Shown here: positions 34,188 through 41,614 of the stretch, one piece after another
How positions within the stretch are numbered: position 1 is the stretch's first letter
Layout of the letters: each line of letters begins with the position of its first letter
Source: Actinoplanes octamycinicus
GTDB lineage: Bacteria > Actinomycetota > Actinomycetes > Mycobacteriales > Micromonosporaceae
Length of the DNA stretch: 64,000 bases
Assembly: GCF_014205225.1 (NCBI RefSeq)
Contig: NZ_JACHNB010000001.1
Coordinates: forward strand, 5,499,501-5,563,500
Reading direction: 5' to 3'
Made by a program: the position numbers and the translations under genes
The notes under the pieces: generated by a model
Database searches by the model: none
The model's input: only the letters and a program-made list of their open reading frames with translations
What the model was told of the DNA's origin: nothing

Positions 34188-35600
34188 ATGGCGGAGGAGT
34201 GGGCCAGAAACGGGTTGGATCTGCACCTCGGCATCGATCGGGTGCGGGGGCTGCGGGCCGGGCTGGAGGACGCGCTGCGGACCGCGGTGCGCGACGGGCG
34301 GCTCGCGGCGGGGGATCGGCTGCCCAGCTCACGGGCGCTGGCGCAGGAGCTCGGCGTGGCGCGCGGGACGGTCACCCAGGTGTACGAGCAGCTCACGGCG
34401 GAGGGCTATCTGACGTCGCGGGCGCGCTCCGGCGTACGGATAGCGCCGCGCCCGCGCCCGGAGAGCACCGTGAGCGTCCCCGCGGTCTCGCCCTGCCCGC
34501 CGCTGCCCGGCGGATTCGATCTGCGGCCCGGCTTCCCGGACCTGTCGATGTTTCCGCGCCGCGAGTGGCTCGCGGCCACCCGGCACGTTTTACGGACCAT
34601 GCCCAGCACCGCCTTCGGGTACGGCGACCCGGCCGGCGATCCAGCTCTGCGTTCCGCCCTGGCCGGCTATCTGGGACGGTCCCGTGGCGTGCTGACCGGT
34701 CCGGATCAGATCATCGTGTGCGCCGGCTACACCCACGCGCTGCGGATCATCTGCCAGGCGCTGGGTGGCACGATCGGGTTCGAGGACCCGACCCGGCCGG
34801 ACTATCCGGCGATGGCCGAGCGGCTCGGCCTGGGCGTGACCCGGCTCCCGGTGGACGCCGACGGGTTGGTCGTGAACGCGCTGGCCGGCGAGGCGGCGGT
34901 GGTGGTCACCCCGGCGCACCAGTTCCCGCTCGGCGTGACGCTCAGCCCGCAGCGGCGCCGTGACCTGCTCGACTGGGCCCGGCGGACGGACGCGGTGATC
35001 GTCGAGGACGACTACGACGGCGAGTTCCGCTACGACCGGCAACCGGTCGGCGCCCTGCAGGGGCTGGCGCCGGAGCGGGTCATCTACGCCGGGACGGTGA
35101 GCAAGACGGTCGCCCCGGGGCTGCGGATCGCGTGGCTGGCGGTGCCGGTCGGACTGGTGCCGGCGCTGCGGGCGGTGCTGCGGTTCGACGAGGCGTACGT
35201 CAATGTCATCGATCAGCTGGTCCTCGCCCACCTGATCGGGCGCGGCGACCTGGACCGGCATCTGCGGCGCTGCCGGGTCCGCTACCGGCAGCGCCGGGAT
35301 CTGCTCGGCCGGGCGGTCGCGGCCCGGCTGCCGGCCGCCCGGCTGTCCGGGATCTCGGCCGGTCTGCACGCGACGCTGAGCCTGCCCGGCTGCTCGGAGC
35401 CGGAGCTGCTCGGCCGGCTGGCGGCCCGCGGCGTGGTGACCGAGGGGATCGGCTCGTTCTACCGGGATGCCCGGGACGCGCCGCCGGGCGTCGTGATCGG
35501 CTACGCGACGCCGCCGCAGCACGCCTATGCGCGCGCGATCGACGCGTTGCTGGCAGTCTGTGCCGGTGACGACGGAGTGGCGGGTGCGGTTCCCGGTTGA
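34188..35600 (+). CDS. MocR family (GntR HTH plus aminotransferase) regulator
   Basis: A 470-residue PLP-dependent regulator. An N-terminal GntR winged helix (LRTAVRDGRLAAGDRLPSSR then ALAQELGVARGTVTQVYEQL) joins a fold-type I aminotransferase domain (FGYGDPAGDPALRSALAGYL, PTRPDYPAMAERLG) with the PLP-binding lysine in VIYAGTVSKTVAPGLRIAWL. Such PdxR-like proteins usually control vitamin B6 or transporter genes. The gene is coupled to the GNAT gene that overlaps its end. Confidence 0.9.
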   Translation: MAEEWARNGLDLHLGIDRVRGLRAGLEDALRTAVRDGRLAAGDRLPSSRALAQELGVARGTVTQVYEQLTAEGYLTSRARSGVRIAPRPRPESTVSVPAVSPCPPLPGGFDLRPGFPDLSMFPRREWLAATRHVLRTMPSTAFGYGDPAGDPALRSALAGYLGRSRGVLTGPDQIIVCAGYTHALRIICQALGGTIGFEDPTRPDYPAMAERLGLGVTRLPVDADGLVVNALAGEAAVVVTPAHQFPLGVTLSPQRRRDLLDWARRTDAVIVEDDYDGEFRYDRQPVGALQGLAPERVIYAGTVSKTVAPGLRIAWLAVPVGLVPALRAVLRFDEAYVNVIDQLVLAHLIGRGDLDRHLRRCRVRYRQRRDLLGRAVAARLPAARLSGISAGLHATLSLPGCSEPELLGRLAARGVVTEGIGSFYRDARDAPPGVVIGYATPPQHAYARAIDALLAVCAGDDGVAGAVPG

Positions 35601-35964
35601 CGACCGTGAGGTGAGCCTGCTGCACGCGCGGGCGTTCGGCGGCGATCCGGTCGAGGTCCGGCCGTGGGCGGCGCGGCTGGACCGGTACGCCCTGACCTGG
35701 GTCGGGGCGTTCGACGACGGGCGGCTGGTCGGGTTCGTCCAGGTCTGCTGGGACGGTGGGCCGCACGCGTTCGTGCTGGACACCGCGGTCGACCCGGACT
35801 GGCAGCACCGGGGGATCGGGACGGCGCTGGTGAAGGCGGCGGCGGAGGAGGCGCGGGCGGCCGGGTGTGAGTGGCTGCACGTCGACTTCGAGCCGCATCT
35901 GGAGCACTTCTACGTGGAGCAGTGCGGCTTTCGTCGTACCCCGGCCGGGTTGATCGCGCTCTGA
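35566..35964 (+). CDS. GNAT family N-acetyltransferase
   Basis: A 132-residue acetyltransferase. The acetyl-CoA motif is AVDPDWQHRGIGTALVKAAA (motif A, with the GIG turn) and LEHFYVEQCGFRRTP is the C-terminal motif B. GTG 35566 is chosen because the whole family domain begins there; it overlaps the MocR gene by 35 bases. Substrate unknown. Confidence 0.85.
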   Translation: MTTEWRVRFPVDDREVSLLHARAFGGDPVEVRPWAARLDRYALTWVGAFDDGRLVGFVQVCWDGGPHAFVLDTAVDPDWQHRGIGTALVKAAAEEARAAGCEWLHVDFEPHLEHFYVEQCGFRRTPAGLIAL

Positions 35965-36065
35965 CCGTTCAGCCAGTCGATCTCGGCCACTCCGATGATC
36001 TTGAGAATCCCAGGACGTTCGTACGGTGAAGAGTCCGCCTCGTCACCGCACGTCATTGGAGCCCG

Positions 36066-37307
36066 ATGTTCACCCCTGACCAGTCCCTCCTGCGCGGCGC
36101 CACCCAGCGGAGGCTCGGCCGTCGCGACGCGCTGCGCCTCGGCGGCCTGTCCGCGCTCGGCGCGGCCCTGGCGGCGTGCGGGGTGCAGGGCAAGGGGTCC
36201 CCGGAGGTCAGCGTCGACGCGGGCACCCTGGCGAACTTCTGGCAGGGCAAGAAGCAGAACGGCAAGCTCGACTTCGCCAACTGGCCGCTCTACATGGACC
36301 CGGAGCGCCCGGAGCTGAAGAAGTTCACCCAGCGGACCGGCATCCAGGTGAACTACCAGGAGGTCATCCAGGAGATGGGCCCCTGGTTCGCCAAGGTGCA
36401 GCCGCAGCTGTCGGCGAAGCAGCCGATCGGCTTCGACCTCATGGTGATCACCAACGGCATCCAGTTCGGTCAGTTCCGCTCGGCCGGCTTCCTGGCCCCG
36501 CTCGACCACGCCCAGCTGCCGAACTTCACCAAGAACGCCGCCCCGAAGTACGCCCAGGAGGCGTTCGACCCGGGCAACGTGTTCAGCGTGCCGTGGGCGT
36601 CCGGGATGACCGGCATCGCCTACGACCCGGCCAAGACCGGTCGCGAGATCACCAGCCTGGCCGACCTGTGGGACTCGAAGTTCAAGGGCAAGGTCGGCAT
36701 GATGTCCGACCTCACCGAGCTGGCCAACTTCGGCCTGCTGGCGGCCGGGATCAAGCCGGCCGGCTCGACCGAGGAGGACTGGAAGAAGGCGGCCGCCAAG
36801 CTCAAGAAGCAGAAGGACGCCGGCATCGTCCGCAAGTACTACGAGCAGGACTACGTCGACGCGCTCGGCAACGGCGAGCTGTGGATCAGCCAGGCCTGGT
36901 CCGGCGACGTCTTCCAGAAGAACCTCTCCGACGGCACGAACCTCAAGTTCGTGATCCCGCAGGAGGGCGGCACCATCTGGACCGACAACTTCGCCATCCC
37001 GGTCACCGCAGCGAATCCGGTCGACGCCCTGATGCTGATCGACTTCTTCTACGAGACGGAGAACGCGGCGTCGCTCGCCGAGTACATCAACTACGTCTGC
37101 CCGGTGCCCGGCGCGCAGGCGCAGATCAAGAAGGACGCGGCCGCGCTGTCCGGTTCCGATCGTGCCGAGATGCAGCAGGTCGCGTCCAGCCCGCTGGTCT
37201 TCCCGAGCGACGCGGATTACGCGAAGCTGCACTACTACGTCAACTTCAACACCGCCGAGGAGCAGCAGATCTTCTCGTCGATCTTCGACCCGATCGTCCT
37301 GGGCTGA
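36066..37307 (+). CDS. Spermidine/putrescine-type extracellular solute-binding protein
   Basis: A 413-residue lipoprotein of the PotD/SBP_bac_8 type. A twin-arginine-like start (QRRLGRRDALRLGG) precedes the lipobox LAAC with acylated Cys38. Polyamine-type features: TGIQVNYQEVIQEMGP, GFDLMVITNG, NVFSVPWASGMTGIAYDP and a C-terminal VPGAQAQIKKDAAALS. No potABC permease/ATPase lies nearby. Both neighbours are unrelated or on the opposite strand, so it is an orphan. The Tat-like signal plus lipobox is a common actinobacterial arrangement. Confidence 0.88.
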   Translation: MFTPDQSLLRGATQRRLGRRDALRLGGLSALGAALAACGVQGKGSPEVSVDAGTLANFWQGKKQNGKLDFANWPLYMDPERPELKKFTQRTGIQVNYQEVIQEMGPWFAKVQPQLSAKQPIGFDLMVITNGIQFGQFRSAGFLAPLDHAQLPNFTKNAAPKYAQEAFDPGNVFSVPWASGMTGIAYDPAKTGREITSLADLWDSKFKGKVGMMSDLTELANFGLLAAGIKPAGSTEEDWKKAAAKLKKQKDAGIVRKYYEQDYVDALGNGELWISQAWSGDVFQKNLSDGTNLKFVIPQEGGTIWTDNFAIPVTAANPVDALMLIDFFYETENAASLAEYINYVCPVPGAQAQIKKDAAALSGSDRAEMQQVASSPLVFPSDADYAKLHYYVNFNTAEEQQIFSSIFDPIVLG

Positions 37308-37345
37308 TTCCGTCCTGGCGTTCGTCCTCCTGGCCGCTTCTTCCC

Positions 37346-37378
37346 GATCAAGATCAAGACCGGTTTTCGGTACGCCCT
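37346..37378. repeat. Dispersed gene-tail repeat copy 3
   Basis: GATCAAGATCAAGACCGGTT (from 37346) then TTCGGTACGCCC follows the binding-protein gene and touches the stop of the convergent UbiA gene. It matches the copies at 5201-5229 and 20709-20740. Confidence 0.6.
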
Positions 37379-38274
37379 CAGCCCCGTCCGACGTAGGCCA
37401 GGGCGAACCCGGCCGTGGGGATGGCGAACAGCAGGGACAGCACGGCCAGCCGGGGGATCGTCGGGTTCCGGGTCAGCGCGGCGTAGCCGGCCACCAGGAC
37501 CGGCACCGTCACCAGCTGCGGGACCAGGGTCTCCCGCGGCACCAGCACGTCGGCCGCGGCGCTGAGCAGGCACACCGCCAGCGCCGCGCCCCACAGTGCC
37601 AGCCCCAGCCGATAGGCCGTCCGGGCGCCGAACCGCACCGCGAACGTGGTGTCCCCGGCCCCGGTGTCGGCGGCCAGGTCGGTCACCGTGGTCGGCACGT
37701 AGAGCGCGGCCGCGAACAGCACCCCGATCAGCCCGAACCGCCACGGGAACTCCCATGGCGCCCGGGTGATCGCCCAGCCCGCGGCCGGCGAGACCAGGCC
37801 GACCACCAGCGCGTTCACCGCCACGTCCCAGCCCGGCCGGGTCTTCAGGCGCAGCGGCGGCACACTGTAGGCCCAGCCGAGCGCCAGCACCCCGGCCACG
37901 CCGAGCACGAACAGCGGGCCGACGTAGAGCGCCGCGCCGACCGCCGCCAGGGCCAGCCCGCGGTACCAGGCTCGCAGCCTCCGTGCCGAGACCGCGCCGG
38001 TGACCAGCGGCGCGGTCGCCTTGCGCGGATTGGCCCAGTCGCTGGGCAGGTCGTGCAGATCGTTCTGGGCGAGCACCGCGCCCCAGACCAGCGGTCCGAG
38101 AACGATCAGCGCGACGAGCGCCCGCCCGGCGTCCGCCCGGTCCGGCAGCCAGGCGTGCCCGGCCAGCACCGTGCCGAGATAGGCCGGCACCCAGGAGACC
38201 GGCCAGAACCACGGACGGGACACCGCGATCAGTACGGCGGTGGGGCGCTCGATCAATGCCGTCATGGCTCGCAT
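37378..38274 (-). CDS. UbiA family prenyltransferase
   Basis: A 298-residue membrane prenyltransferase with about nine helices. The first Mg-binding motif is AQNDLHDLPSDWANPRKATA (NDxxDxxxD); the second is VTDLAADTGAGDTTFAV (DxxxD). The family attaches prenyl chains to aromatic acceptors (quinone, heme O, or isoprenoid biosynthesis). The precise acceptor is unknown and no biosynthetic partner is adjacent. ATG 38265 (third residue MTAL) is an alternative start. Confidence 0.87.
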   Translation of the reverse strand: MRAMTALIERPTAVLIAVSRPWFWPVSWVPAYLGTVLAGHAWLPDRADAGRALVALIVLGPLVWGAVLAQNDLHDLPSDWANPRKATAPLVTGAVSARRLRAWYRGLALAAVGAALYVGPLFVLGVAGVLALGWAYSVPPLRLKTRPGWDVAVNALVVGLVSPAAGWAITRAPWEFPWRFGLIGVLFAAALYVPTTVTDLAADTGAGDTTFAVRFGARTAYRLGLALWGAALAVCLLSAAADVLVPRETLVPQLVTVPVLVAGYAALTRNPTIPRLAVLSLLFAIPTAGFALAYVGRG

Positions 38275-38308
38275 CGTGGTCGACGCCGCCTGTGCGGGCG
38301 CTGAGCCG

Positions 38309-38911
38309 TCAGTCGTCCGTCGCCCGCCGGGCGCGCAATGCCCGCAGCTTGTGCCGGTTGCCGCAGCGCTCCATCGCGCACCAGCGGCGGGCGCCGGGCC
38401 GGGACGAGTCGACGAAGACCAGCGGGCAGTTGTCGCCGGCGCACTGCCGGATGCGCCCGCCGAGCGGGCCGGTCAGCAGCCCGATCATCTCCCGGGCCAG
38501 GGTGGACAGCGCCTGGCCGGCCCGCACCGGGGACGCCCACCGCGACGCCGTCCCGTCCGCGGCGAGCTCGGGGACCAGCGGCGGCGCGGCGGCGAACCGG
38601 TTGAGCGCCGCGACCGCGCCGGCGCCCAGCGGCTCACCGGCCGCCCGCTCGTGTGCCGCCACCCAGATCGCCTGCCGGAGCTCGCGTGCCGCGGACAGGT
38701 CGGCCGCGGTCACCGCGACCGTCAGGGAGGCGGCCAGCGGCGGCACGGCCAGCCAGGCGGCCAGGTCGTCCGGCTGGTGCAGCGTCTCGAACACCGCGTA
38801 ACGCCCCTCGCCGCCGGTGTGCGCGAAGTCCAGGCAGAGGGCGCCGGCGTCGAACCAGAACGACCCGCCCTTGGGGTCGTGCAGCATCCGTCCGGTTGCA
38901 TCGGTCCGCAT
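38309..38911 (-). CDS. CGNR zinc-finger regulator (ABATE domain)
   Basis: A 200-residue regulator. An N-terminal ABATE domain (FWFDAGALCLDFAHTGGEG) is followed by the CGNR finger (QCAGDNCPLVFVDSSRPGAR then RWCAMERCGNRHKL). Many such proteins regulate a divergent enzyme, here RidA. ATG 38911 gives the typical N-terminus. A TATAGT box lies 6 bases upstream on the minus strand, so the mRNA is probably leaderless. Confidence 0.88.
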   Translation of the reverse strand: MRTDATGRMLHDPKGGSFWFDAGALCLDFAHTGGEGRYAVFETLHQPDDLAAWLAVPPLAASLTVAVTAADLSAARELRQAIWVAAHERAAGEPLGAGAVAALNRFAAAPPLVPELAADGTASRWASPVRAGQALSTLAREMIGLLTGPLGGRIRQCAGDNCPLVFVDSSRPGARRWCAMERCGNRHKLRALRARRATDD

Positions 38912-38912
38912 G

Positions 38913-38956
38913 TAACCACTATAACTGGTGTTGTTCGGGTAACCCCTATAACCGGT
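38913..38956. promoter_or_regulatory. Paired CGNR-type operators (TAACCNCTATAACNGGT)
   Basis: The 17-bp motif occurs at 38913-38929 and 38940-38956, 27 bp apart, in the 67-bp gap between the divergent CGNR and RidA genes. Each is a weak inverted repeat (ACCN-N7-NGGT) that overlaps a -10-like box: TATAGT on the minus strand and TATAAC on the plus strand. Position and symmetry suggest autorepression and control of RidA. Confidence 0.6.
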
Positions 38957-38978
38957 TTCGTGATGCGTGGAGGGTGAC

Positions 38979-39368
38979 ATGAGCAAGCGGCACATCAACC
39001 CCGAGGGACTGCACCGCAGCCCCGCCTTCAGTCAGGCGGTCGTGGTCGAGCAGCCGGCGAAAACCATCTACGTGGGCGGGCAGAACGGTGTCGGGCCGGA
39101 CGGCAAGGTGGTCGGCTCGACACTCGCCGAGCAGGCGGTCCAGGCCCTGCGCAACCTGGCCACCATCCTGGAGAGCGAGGGGGCGCGGCTGGCCGACGTG
39201 GTGCACTGGCGGATCGCCATCGTGGACGGGCAGCCGGTCGCCGACGGGGTGGCCGCCTTCCAGCAGGTGTGGGATCCGGCCGACCCGCCGCCGGCGATCA
39301 CCGTCCACATCGTGGCCGGCCTCGGCCCGGACTTCCTGGTCGAGATCGACGCCGTCGCCGCCGTCTGA
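38979..39368 (+). CDS. RidA family enamine/imine deaminase
   Basis: A 129-residue RidA (YjgF/YER057c) protein: AVVVEQPAKTIYVGGQNGVG at residues 18-37, LRNLATILESEGARLADVVH and ITVHIVAGLGPDFLVEIDAV, including the conserved aspartate and final glutamate. RidA hydrolyses reactive imines. ATG 38979 is preferred because GGAGG lies 6 bases upstream; a GTG at 38967 would add four residues. Divergent from the CGNR regulator. Confidence 0.9.
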   Translation: MSKRHINPEGLHRSPAFSQAVVVEQPAKTIYVGGQNGVGPDGKVVGSTLAEQAVQALRNLATILESEGARLADVVHWRIAIVDGQPVADGVAAFQQVWDPADPPPAITVHIVAGLGPDFLVEIDAVAAV

Positions 39369-39380
39369 GCCAGGGACCGG

Positions 39381-39791
39381 TCAGTCGATCAGCCAGCCGG
39401 CGAGCGACTGGCCGGCCGTGGTCAGCGACACCACCATGACCAGCACCAGGGCGGCGACGCCGCCGAGCAGCGGCCGGCGGTGCCGGGTGCGGCCGAGCAC
39501 GGCCAGCATCCCGACCACGAAGAGTCCCAGGCCGGCGACCAGCGGCGCGGTCGGGACGGTGAACAGCACCGGTGTGCTCCACGTCCAGCCGGCGTTGACG
39601 TCGGCGTTCGCGGTGTAGACGTCGTTGGCGGACGGCAGATACCAGTGGCCGGCGAGGTCGGCGGCCCGGGCCAGCGCCAGGCAGAGACACAGGGCGTACC
39701 AGGCGGCGTAGCCGTACAACGCCGCGACCAGCACCCATCCGCCGGTCCGGGATCCTGCCGCCGCGCTGCCGCGCCCCGCCACCATGGTCAT
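39381..39791 (-). CDS. Hypothetical membrane protein
   Basis: A 136-residue protein with three membrane helices (VLVAALYGYAAWYALCLCLA, VLFTVPTAPLVAGLGLFVV, and LLGGVAALVLVMVVSLTT) around an extracytoplasmic loop. No family is recognised. It converges on RidA with a 12-base gap. Confidence 0.65.
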   Translation of the reverse strand: MTMVAGRGSAAAGSRTGGWVLVAALYGYAAWYALCLCLALARAADLAGHWYLPSANDVYTANADVNAGWTWSTPVLFTVPTAPLVAGLGLFVVGMLAVLGRTRHRRPLLGGVAALVLVMVVSLTTAGQSLAGWLID

Positions 39792-40034
39792 CGGCGCATC
39801 GTAGCGGCCGCGTTCCCGCTGAGCTTTCCGTCCGTGCGCGTTCTTCGTCCGTGCGGTTCCCCGGTCGGCGCGGGGGTCATCGGTCCCCGCGGGGTCTCCG
39901 ATTCGCGCGGCTCACTTCGCCGGGGGACCGGCCTCCCTCTCGGGAGGGATCGATTCCGGGCCGGTTTCGCCGAGCGTTGGGGGCAACCCGGCAGCGAGCG
40001 TCGCGCCAGGGTCGGATCGGATCGGGGGAAGACC

Positions 40035-41066
40035 GTGGCCGAGATGCTGGGCCGCTCCGCACGCCGTCGCCGGTGGGCGGCGGCGTGCGGAGCGTTCGTC
40101 GCAGGTGAGCTGGCCCTGCGCCTGTACTGGCTGGCGGGCGGCCGCTGGGCCTACACCGCTTGCGACCGCACCCACCTGACCGACCCGTCCGGCGGCTGCG
40201 GGGCCGACCGGGTCGGCGTGCTGCCGTTCTGGCCGGGCTGGGGGAGCGTGGCCGTGGGCGCCGCCCTCGCGGTGCTGGTCGCGGTGGCGTTCCGGCGACC
40301 CGGCCGGTCGGTGGCCGCCGGCTCCTGGGCCGCGGCCGTGCTGTTGCTGGTCGCCGCCTTCCCGCTGCACCTGCTCTTCGAGATCCCGGCCGCCCTGGCC
40401 GGCCGCCCCGCGGACTGGCGCGACCTCGGCGCCCGGCTCGCCCTCGCCGTCGGCGGCGCCCTCTTCGCCACCCTGGCCAGCGCCGCCGGCCCGCCCCGTG
40501 AACCGTTGACCCCCGGCTACCGTCCGGTGCCCCGCTGGACCCGCCGCTGGGCCTACGCCGCGGTCGCCCTGCCCGTGGTCGGCTGGGCCGTCCCGCACGG
40601 CCTGTGGCTGCTCGACGTCCCGTTCGGCGTCTCCGGCCCGAAGCTGGCGGAGATCCACGACGGCATGTCCTCGATGGCCGGCCTGGCGATCACCCTGGTC
40701 CCGCCGCTGGCCGGCCTGCTCGTCCTCGGCCTGGTGCAGCGCTGGGGCCAGGAGTTCCCCGGCTGGCTGCCGTTCCTGGGCGGCCGCCCGGTCCCGCGCC
40801 TGCTCGCCATCGTCCCGGCCGCCGTGGTAGCCGCCGCCCTGATCACGTACGGCCTGCTGAGCTCCGCCCTCTTCACCGCCGACCTGCTGGCCGGCAAGGT
40901 CACCTGGCCGGAGATCCGAGCCGGCTGGGCCGTCACCGCCACCCTCCTGGTCTTCACCGCGTGGGGCGCCACCCTGGCCGTCACCACCGCCGGCTACGCC
41001 CTGACCACCCGCCCCCGCGAGAGACCAGACACCCGAGATCCGATGGCCACGGCTTCGTTGCGCTGA
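40035..41066 (+). CDS. Hypothetical multi-pass membrane protein
   Basis: A 343-residue protein with about eight membrane helices, including AVGAALAVLVAVAFRRPGRS, AVLLLVAAFPLHLLFEIPAA and LLAIVPAAVVAAALITYGLL. No catalytic motif is visible. GTG 40035 follows GGGGGAAG; a nearby ATG 40044 is possible. Function unknown. Confidence 0.65.
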   Translation: MAEMLGRSARRRRWAAACGAFVAGELALRLYWLAGGRWAYTACDRTHLTDPSGGCGADRVGVLPFWPGWGSVAVGAALAVLVAVAFRRPGRSVAAGSWAAAVLLLVAAFPLHLLFEIPAALAGRPADWRDLGARLALAVGGALFATLASAAGPPREPLTPGYRPVPRWTRRWAYAAVALPVVGWAVPHGLWLLDVPFGVSGPKLAEIHDGMSSMAGLAITLVPPLAGLLVLGLVQRWGQEFPGWLPFLGGRPVPRLLAIVPAAVVAAALITYGLLSSALFTADLLAGKVTWPEIRAGWAVTATLLVFTAWGATLAVTTAGYALTTRPRERPDTRDPMATASLR

Positions 41067-41228
41067 CGGATCCCGCGCGGGTTCTCTTCTCCTTCGCTCC
41101 CGGCACGCGACGTCCCGCACGCGCCGAGTCCCGGCGATTCGGTGATCCTTGTCAGGGCTCGACGCGGGGTAGCCCGGTCGCCCGATGCTTCCGTAAGGTG
41201 GCGTCGGTCGGCACTGGAGGGATTTGTG

Positions 41229-41606
41229 ATGGACCCGGTCACGATCGGCACCGTTGTTGCATCGATGCTCAGCACCGCATTCGCGCAGGGGGTCGGTGGT
41301 GAGGCCGCAAAGCACGCGGTCCAGTCCATAGTCGGATTGGTACGTGGTCGCTTGACCGGTAACGGCAGAGGCGACACCGAGCTGGCCGCGCTCGAGCAGA
41401 ATCCCGCGGACGGCGACGCTGTCGCAGCGGTGGGCCGGATCATTGACGCCGAGGCGGCGGACGAGACGTTCCGTCAGCAGTTGAGAGCCTTGATCTCCGA
41501 AGCCCGGCAGGACGCGGCGATGAACAATTTCGTCACCAACGTGGAGAGCGGCGCCAACGTCGGGAAGATCGTCAACATCGGTCACATTGACAACGCGCAG
41601 TTCTGA
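41229..41606 (+). CDS. Putative Bell-like effector with C-terminal amyloid-type motif
   Basis: A 125-residue protein encoded 8 bases upstream of the NB-ARC protein. Residues 1-42 form a glycine-containing, amphipathic/hydrophobic helical start (VTIGTVVASMLSTAF then VGGEAAKHAVQSIVGLVRG), residues 60-100 a charged helix. The C-terminus, residues 107-125, SGANVGKIVNIGHIDNAQF, resembles short bacterial amyloid signalling (RHIM/HET-s-like BASS) motifs. The same pattern recurs at residues 65-83 of the NB-ARC protein. Bell-domain proteins of this size with C-terminal amyloid motifs are candidate membrane-perforating effectors of bacterial NLRs. ATG 41229 has GGAGGG upstream. Assignment is by layout; the Bell fold itself is not proven. 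Confidence 0.65.
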   Translation: MDPVTIGTVVASMLSTAFAQGVGGEAAKHAVQSIVGLVRGRLTGNGRGDTELAALEQNPADGDAVAAVGRIIDAEAADETFRQQLRALISEARQDAAMNNFVTNVESGANVGKIVNIGHIDNAQF

Positions 41607-41614
41607 GGCTTTCC

